Positions 7,801-11,145 of a stretch of 11,145 bases of DNA are shown here, piece after piece. Below the pieces are notes generated by a model. It searched no databases, was not told the DNA's origin, and saw only the letters and a list, made by a program, of their open reading frames with translations. The translations under genes were made by a program, and so were the position numbers. The stretch is from a bacterium (GTDB lineage Bacteria > UBA10199 > DSSB01), in the NCBI GenBank assembly GCA_030426445.1, contig JAUHYS010000040.1, positions 1 to 11,145 of the forward strand, read 5' to 3'. Numbering within the stretch: position 1 is the stretch's first letter; every line of letters begins with the position of its first letter.

Positions 7801-8175
7801 GTGGATGCCGAAACCGGTGTTGTGATGCTTTTGTATTTAGATTTAGCCTATGAAGACCATAAAAAAAGAGGAGCCTTAAATAACATACATGATCTTGAAG
7901 CTTCTATTATGGAAGGTGCTGTCAAACGTGTGCGTCCCAAGGTCATGACCGTACTAACAACCTTTTTGGGTTTACTTCCGATTATGTGGGCGGCTTCTTA
8001 TGAAAGTGGTGCAGACATGACCAAACGAATTGCAGCACCTATGGTGGGTGGGATCTTCACATCCTTTTTAATGGAACTGCTGATTTATCCCTGTATTTTT
8101 ATGGTCTGGAGAGCAAGAGAATTGGCTAAGAAGGGAAAGCTTGAGCTGCCTGACGATAGTAAATATCTGAAATAA
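4864..8175 (+). CDS. cusA: CusA/HelA-like heavy-metal RND efflux pump
   Basis: This 1103-residue inner-membrane proton/metal antiporter is of the heavy-metal RND class. The first membrane helix is at about 13-32, followed by the family segment NIPIDAIPDLSDPQVII. The fourth helix carries GAMVDASIIIIENAHK with Asp405, the proton-relay residue at the same number in E. coli CusA. The three methionines that bind Cu+/Ag+ in CusA have counterparts: Met589 in ILYMP, Met639 in DPAPLSMVET and Met715 in RIDMLTTGI. This points to monovalent Cu/Ag export (HME4-like), although Legionella HelA-type pumps are close relatives. Between Met639 and Met715 there are about 27 more residues than in E. coli CusA, a Trp-rich insert near SSWAPELLKKP. 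The C-terminal half repeats the membrane fold (IALAGVDAETGVVMLLYL, RVRPKVMTVLTTFLGLLPI). The 3' end overlaps the convergent virB11 by 50 bp. The frame is intact throughout. Confidence 0.95.
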   Translation: MLEKIIAYCVEKRFLIFIFTVIGILWGIYSLRNIPIDAIPDLSDPQVIIKTDWKGRSPDLIEDQITYPIVSAMVAAPKATVARGFSMFGTSFVYVIFEEGTDIYWARSRVLEYLSQIQGQLPEGVNPVLGPDATGVGWVLSYSLVDKSGNNSIEDLRAFQDWKLRYLIEAVPGVAEVATVGGFQKQYQIQINPNILAQYNITLKQVADKIRASNRDVGGRILEMSEREYFVRGLGYIQSIKDIEEINLKTTREGAPVFLRDVATVTMGPEIRRGASDFNGEGEAVSGIVVMRYGENAYAVIERVKETLDRIQSSLPEGTELIITYDRAKLIGRSIDTLAKKLTEEMLVVALIIFIFLWHFRSSLVPILTLPIAVIMSFIPMYYLGFSANIMSLGGIAIAIGAMVDASIIIIENAHKALENWQASGKKEPLSTVLLHACQEVGRPIFFSLLVIAVSFMPIFALQGQEGYLFKPLAFTKNASMFFAALLSVTLVPPLVIVLLKIPKKVSLKNKTLSGLVNFFWAGKIHSEEKHPISKVLFRIYTPVLKFFLRFRKGAIIISGLLILLTLPVYFQLGQEFLPPLNEGDILYMPTTLPGISIETARNWMQQQDKLIMKLPEVKTVFGKVGRADTATDPAPLSMVETVIQLQPQEEWSEVYHERWYSSWAPELLKKPLRIFWPEMKSKTWDELTNELNELVKLPGTTNAWVFPIRTRIDMLTTGIRTPVGVKIFGDDLKIIEELAVGLEGAVQKLPGTRSVIAERSLGGYYVDIEIKRDKLSLYGMTIEDAQAVVEGVIGSHQLTTTVEGRERFSVNMRYQPSFRKNLEKLKRSLVTVSEKKQIPLEEIADIRVDRGPPVIKDENGLLTSWVFIDLETDQDIGSYVEGLKKLLSEDMKFPAGYTYSISGQYEFLQRAKQRLMVVVPITLFIICFLLYLNTKSWIKTGIVLLAVPFSLIGAFWLLYFLDYNMSIAVWVGLIALAGVDAETGVVMLLYLDLAYEDHKKRGALNNIHDLEASIMEGAVKRVRPKVMTVLTTFLGLLPIMWAASYESGADMTKRIAAPMVGGIFTSFLMELLIYPCIFMVWRARELAKKGKLELPDDSKYLK

Positions 8176-9121
8176 AGCGATGGCCTTTTTCTCCACGCTT
8201 AAGTTGGACCACGATTGGAATAATGGATTGAATATAATCAAGGATTTGTTTTCGCTCCATCCCAAGGTCTGCTTGCATCACCATCAAAGTTAATTGTTCA
8301 AAGGCAAGTATCGGACTATCGGAGTGAATAGTAGTCAGTGACCCTGGATGACCCGAGTTGATCGCACGTAAATATGAAAATGCTTCAGCGCCCCGTAATT
8401 CACCAAGAAGAATGCGGTCTGGTCTCAGTCGAAGGCAGGCTTCTAGAAGCTCCTGTGGCGTTACTTTAGCCAGTCCTTGGCCCCCGCGTGAAGCAATTAA
8501 GTGCACACAATTTTTGTGAGGAACCTTGACTTCCCGAGCATCTTCGATGGTCAAAATTCTTTCATGAAGAGGGATGGCTTTAAGACAAGCATTTAAAAAT
8601 GTGGTTTTACCGGTAGAGGTGCCTGCTGAAATTAAAATATTTTTTTTAAGCGTTAAGGCTAATTCAATAAATTCTCGATACCTCCTTTGCTTAAAAAAGT
8701 TTTGCAAATTTTCTTCATTAGCATCCTCCTTTTCAACTCGTTGATTTATGCAAGCAAAAGCTCCTAACTTTTCATAATCATCGAGGTTGATATTTAGGAG
8801 GGATTGTTTCCGAATTGAGACCGCGATCAAGCCTGACTCGACGGCTGGTGGAAATACAATCTGAATCCGGTACCCTTCGGGAAGGGTTGCTGAAAGTAAA
8901 GGAGTTTCCGTGCTAATCTTTTGCTCAGTATGTTTGGCCACTAGCTTTGCGATACTTTCCAAATGCTTGAAGTCTAACTCTGGAACCTTGTGAAAAGTCA
9001 TTTCACCCTTAGACTCCATCCAAATTTCTTTGGGTTTATTGATTGAAATTTCGGTAACCCCATTTTTATTTAAGAAAGGTAATAAAGGTCTAAGTAAGGT
9101 GTTGATGGCAATATTACTCAC
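8126..9121 (-). CDS. virB11: VirB11-family T4SS ATPase
   Basis: This 331-residue cytoplasmic hexameric ATPase powers T4SS pilus assembly and substrate transfer. The N-terminal domain spans about 1-135. The RecA-like domain has the family motifs in order: Walker A GTSTGKTT (167-174), Asp box TIEDAREV (191-198), Walker B ILLGELRG (237-244) and His box SGHPGSLTTIH (256-266). The Walker A variant, GTSTGKTT rather than the commoner GGTGSGKTT, keeps the essential GKTT. The length is normal for VirB11. The start is a GTG at 9121: an AGGAGA site lies 7 nt upstream, while the ATG two bases earlier (9123) runs straight into TGA. It follows virB10 after 11 bp, and its Shine-Dalgarno sequence overlaps the virB10 stop. 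It is the last virB gene visible; no virD4 coupling-protein gene follows. Confidence 0.95.
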   Translation of the reverse strand: MSNIAINTLLRPLLPFLNKNGVTEISINKPKEIWMESKGEMTFHKVPELDFKHLESIAKLVAKHTEQKISTETPLLSATLPEGYRIQIVFPPAVESGLIAVSIRKQSLLNINLDDYEKLGAFACINQRVEKEDANEENLQNFFKQRRYREFIELALTLKKNILISAGTSTGKTTFLNACLKAIPLHERILTIEDAREVKVPHKNCVHLIASRGGQGLAKVTPQELLEACLRLRPDRILLGELRGAEAFSYLRAINSGHPGSLTTIHSDSPILAFEQLTLMVMQADLGMERKQILDYIQSIIPIVVQLKRGEKGHRFISDIYYRQAAQAFPS

Positions 9122-9128
9122 ATTTATC

Positions 9129-9134
9129 TCTCCT
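9129..9134 (-). promoter_or_regulatory. Ribosome binding site supporting the GTG start of virB11
   Basis: On the minus strand AGGAGA lies 7 nt before the GTG at 9121 and overlaps the TAG stop of virB10 (9135-9133). It is the reason for choosing GTG as the start. Confidence 0.75.
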
Positions 9135-10278
9135 ATTGGACAAAAATCATTTTGTTGTGCGGATGCCTGTTCAGAGCCGTTGAAAAATCAAGGTCCTGCG
9201 CGACAAAAACCTTAATTAGCGCACCTTGTTTAACTGTAATCGTAGGAGGAATATTGGCGTACTGTTCCAGTATACCCGCGGAGGATTCCCGAAAACTATT
9301 GGCAATCTCTTGGCGATACATAGCCAGAGAATTATTTTGATCCATCGAATCCACTCCTGCCGTAGCCGATCCTGCTCCTAAAATGCTTAGCAATGCCGAG
9401 GTTCCAAATATTTGAAAGAAATGATTATTCACTTTTCCCTTCATCCCCGAAACTCCCAATGGATCTGTGCCACCAGAGTTAAGAGCCACTTCAATTCCAT
9501 CAGATCGGATCAAACGATTCCAAATCACAAAAACACGAGCCTGTCCCTTTCGAATGGCCGAGTTGTATCGCCCAATCAGTCGGGATCCACGAGGTATTAA
9601 GATCTGGTTTCCAGCTTCACCATAAATATCCCGACTGACAATTGCCCGGATCATCCCTGGTAGATCGGAGTTGATTCCTGTCTCTAGGACAGCATCGATT
9701 AATTTACCTTGCAGAATGGTAGAGCCTAGGTTGGTGATAGTAGAGGCCTGAGCTCGTGGGAAAGAACTAACCTTACTGGCTTGATAAAACTGAGCATTCG
9801 GGTCTTGGCTATGTCCTGAGACTGGGTTTGTTGTTATAGCACTTTCATTTGAGCTAACTTCCTCTACTTGATTGGCACTGGAACCTCCCTGATAAATGAG
9901 AATCGCCGACTTAAGTCTAGCTTGTCTTAAAGCTTCTAGCTCCTGGGCTCTTCTAATCTCATCTTCGGAAGGAATATCTTCGAAAGGTTCTTGGACTGGA
10001 GTTTTTGGGATTGGAATTACGCGTTTAGGCGCCGGTTCAAATTGCTCGGATTCTTGGATGATGCCTTCTGGCTGTTCCTTTTGATCGTTTTTAAAAATGA
10101 GGAAAGCTCCCACAAGTAACACCGCTAGAAAAACAATCAGAAATCCAATACTGCGTTTTTTTTCTGTATTTCCTAACAGAGATTTTCGCTCTGGAGGTTC
10201 TCTAAAATCATCTTTTTCGTAGGAGTCTTCTTCACCCCATGAATTCTGAGGATTTGAGCCTCTTTCTTCATTTTCCAT
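9133..10278 (-). CDS. virB10: VirB10/TrbI-family T4SS core-complex protein
   Basis: This 381-residue protein spans from the inner membrane to the outer-membrane core of the T4SS and couples ATPase energy to channel opening. It has a short acidic, charged cytoplasmic N-terminus (1-42), one membrane helix (about 43-62, SIGFLIVFLAVLLVGAFLIF), and a Pro-rich periplasmic stretch (about 78-105, with PAPKRVIPIPKTPVQEP). A Glu/Arg-rich helix follows near 104-125. The conserved VirB10/TrbI beta-barrel begins near 187 with LLQGKLIDAVLETGINSDLP and includes ILIPRGSRLIGRY and the GTDPLGVSGMKGKV segment before the outer-membrane antenna helices (about 284-335). The start is the ATG at 10278: a GGAG site lies 7 nt upstream, and the protein starts in the usual charged style. 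A longer frame to 10383 would add a segment lying inside virB9. It overlaps virB9 by 11 bp, indicating coupled translation. Confidence 0.93.
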   Translation of the reverse strand: MENEERGSNPQNSWGEEDSYEKDDFREPPERKSLLGNTEKKRSIGFLIVFLAVLLVGAFLIFKNDQKEQPEGIIQESEQFEPAPKRVIPIPKTPVQEPFEDIPSEDEIRRAQELEALRQARLKSAILIYQGGSSANQVEEVSSNESAITTNPVSGHSQDPNAQFYQASKVSSFPRAQASTITNLGSTILQGKLIDAVLETGINSDLPGMIRAIVSRDIYGEAGNQILIPRGSRLIGRYNSAIRKGQARVFVIWNRLIRSDGIEVALNSGGTDPLGVSGMKGKVNNHFFQIFGTSALLSILGAGSATAGVDSMDQNNSLAMYRQEIANSFRESSAGILEQYANIPPTITVKQGALIKVFVAQDLDFSTALNRHPHNKMIFVQ

Positions 10279-11011
10279 TGGCCTTCTCCCGTTTCTTTTT
10301 TTGCTTATTTTCTTTATTGATGAGGTAGCCGACCACCTTTCCTCGGCGGAAAACAAACTTTGGGGCAATACGTTCAACAACAACGTAAGGACCTTCGATG
10401 CGATAATTGACTAAGGATTCCTTTTTATTGTCATCGACTAAAAAGATGGCCGGTAAGTCCGTAAGATTTTTAAACTGAAGATAGGTAAATTGCTGATCGT
10501 CAAAAGCACGAATGAGACCACTTTTTTTGCCTTTCTTGAGTTTGTAATCAAAGTTGTAATTTGTAGGATTCGTCGCCTTATTAATCGTGCTTTCGGCGCG
10601 GTAAGTGTTTTTTAACTCCTCAGGATATTTAAAACGAACCAGATAAGTTACCCCCATCACCTTGGGCCTTGTCGTAGCTAAACGAAAATAATAACTTCGT
10701 TTGTTGGTAATAACAGTTAAGTTGGTTTGGGGATTGTCTTCCACTGGCTTAATAAAAAGCCGGTAACCCACGGGCATGACCTGCCAAGCAATAGAGTCTC
10801 CGATGGAAGCCACCTCAATGTTTTCTTGATCGGAAAATTCGATGGTGGTTTGAAAACCATAGGTCGCATGGATCTCATAGACCTCGTTGGGACTATACAT
10901 CACATGTTTGACTCTTTTATCCGCTCCTAGAGCACGTGGGTACTGTTTAGCATTTAGAAAAGAAGGACTTAAAATAAGTATGCAAAGGGTTACTAGACTG
11001 ATTTTTTTCAT
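10268..11011 (-). CDS. virB9: VirB9/CagX-family T4SS core-complex protein
   Basis: This 247-residue periplasmic and outer-membrane ring protein assembles with VirB7 and VirB10. Residues 1-21 form a signal peptide cleaved after LNA. The N-terminal beta domain has the family pattern YSPNEVYEIHATYGFQTTIE, GDSIAWQVMPVGYRLFIKP and NLTVITNKRSYYF. A linker follows. The C-terminal domain includes AFDDQQFTYLQF, LPAIFLVD, LVNYRIEGPYVVVERIAPKFVFRRG and a Lys-rich tail. The mature protein has no cysteine, so the VirB7-VirB9 disulfide known in Agrobacterium cannot form here. The N-terminal domain resembles Rickettsia-type VirB9 as well as other P-type systems. The start ATG overlaps the virB8 stop (ATGA), and an AGGAGA site lies 7 nt upstream (11024-11019). 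Operon position between virB8 and virB10 supports the call. Confidence 0.93.
   Translation of the reverse strand: MKKISLVTLCILILSPSFLNAKQYPRALGADKRVKHVMYSPNEVYEIHATYGFQTTIEFSDQENIEVASIGDSIAWQVMPVGYRLFIKPVEDNPQTNLTVITNKRSYYFRLATTRPKVMGVTYLVRFKYPEELKNTYRAESTINKATNPTNYNFDYKLKKGKKSGLIRAFDDQQFTYLQFKNLTDLPAIFLVDDNKKESLVNYRIEGPYVVVERIAPKFVFRRGKVVGYLINKENKQKKKREKANGK
10286..10290 (-). promoter_or_regulatory. Ribosome binding site for virB10
   Basis: On the minus strand GGGAG lies 7 nt before the ATG at 10278, inside the last codons of virB9. It supports the shorter virB10 start over one at 10383. Confidence 0.7.
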
Positions 11012-11145
11012 GGGACTATCTCCTGATCAAGTCGGTAGGTTAGAATTTGAAAACCCAATGGATTTTGGAAGCGGTCCGCTTCTTCCATCGGGGAATTGAC
11101 ATAGCGATAGGTTAAAATCGCCACCCAATAATCTTTTCTCATCTG
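11008..11145 (-). CDS. virB8: VirB8 C-terminal fragment (start outside window)
   Basis: Reading in from the right edge, the minus strand is open for 45 codons and stops with TGA at 11010-11008. The peptide contains YWVAILTYRYVN, then RFQNPLGFQILTYRLDQEIVP at its end. This W..I.Y.Y...R..NPLGF.V..Y..D.E pattern is the last beta strand and tail of VirB8, the bitopic inner-membrane scaffold with a periplasmic NTF2-like domain. The stop overlaps the virB9 start as ATGA, so the two are translationally coupled. The order virB8-virB9-virB10-virB11 confirms the identity. Only the C-terminus can be judged; the membrane helix and most of the periplasmic domain are outside the window. Confidence 0.85.
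   Translation of the reverse strand, partial: QMRKDYWVAILTYRYVNSPMEEADRFQNPLGFQILTYRLDQEIVP

Noticed and set aside
8176..8203. Possible terminator after cusA (AAGCG ... CGCTT flanking a T-run)
   Set aside because: The stem is only 5 bp with a long loop, and the T-run is in the loop rather than after the stem. It does not meet the pattern of an intrinsic terminator.
10279..10383. Longer N-terminus for VirB10 starting at 10383
   Set aside because: This stretch is the conserved C-terminal coding region of virB9 on the same strand, and the ATG at 10278 has its own good ribosome binding site.
10887..11099. Plus-strand open frame near the right edge
   Set aside because: It is antisense to virB8 and virB9, has no recognisable protein character and no ribosome binding site. 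The minus strand explains this region fully.
1..11145. CRISPR array, tRNA or rRNA gene, insertion sequence, oriT
   Set aside because: No regularly spaced repeats, tRNA-like cloverleaf, transposase fragment or nick-type sequence was seen on reading both strands.

Overview
The window is a compact, moderately AT-rich stretch of a Gram-negative proteobacterium. The evidence is two lipoprotein signal peptides, a tripartite heavy-metal RND exporter and a VirB-type (P-type) type IV secretion system (T4SS). Low G+C, a Kup transporter, a CusA/HelA-like exporter and a VirB system together fit a Legionella-like gammaproteobacterium best. This is an inference from gene style, not a proven placement; an alphaproteobacterium with a Rickettsia-like VirB9 is not excluded.

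Layout. Bases 1-603 (+) are the 3' end of kup, a K+ uptake permease cut by the window edge. Bases 653-1750 (+) encode a lipid-anchored metal-dependent amidohydrolase. The 194 bp from 1751 to 1944 hold a MerR-type promoter: an 18-bp perfect palindrome inside a 20-bp spacer. It points into a four-gene metal-export operon (1945-8175, +): a small secreted Cys/His-rich protein, a TolC-like outer-membrane channel, a CusB-like lipoprotein adaptor and a 1103-residue CusA-like RND pump. A 10-bp-stem hairpin sits between the first and second genes. The last three genes are tightly packed (11-bp overlap, then a 12-bp gap).

On the minus strand, reading in from the right edge, lies a T4SS gene cluster: the last 45 codons of virB8, then virB9, virB10 and virB11. 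These are coupled by an ATGA overlap, an 11-bp overlap and an 11-bp gap. The virB11 3' end overlaps the cusA 3' end by 50 bp, so the two operons collide tail to tail with no recognisable intrinsic terminator. No virD4 follows virB11.

How the parts work together. The MerR-type promoter should switch on the exporter in response to metal. The Cys-rich protein may bind metal in the periplasm. The adaptor, with its CPMH/CxxCGM metal-binding module, would hand ions to CusA, which pumps them out through the TolC-like channel. VirB8-B10 form part of the inner-membrane and core complex of the T4SS, and VirB11 is its hexameric ATPase. Metal resistance next to conjugation-type genes suggests an integrative element or genomic island, but no integrase, attachment site, oriT or insertion sequence is visible here. 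The strongest candidates for something undescribed are the shortened adaptor that appears to lack the lipoyl module, the Cys-rich leader gene with its leader hairpin, and the overlapping operon ends.
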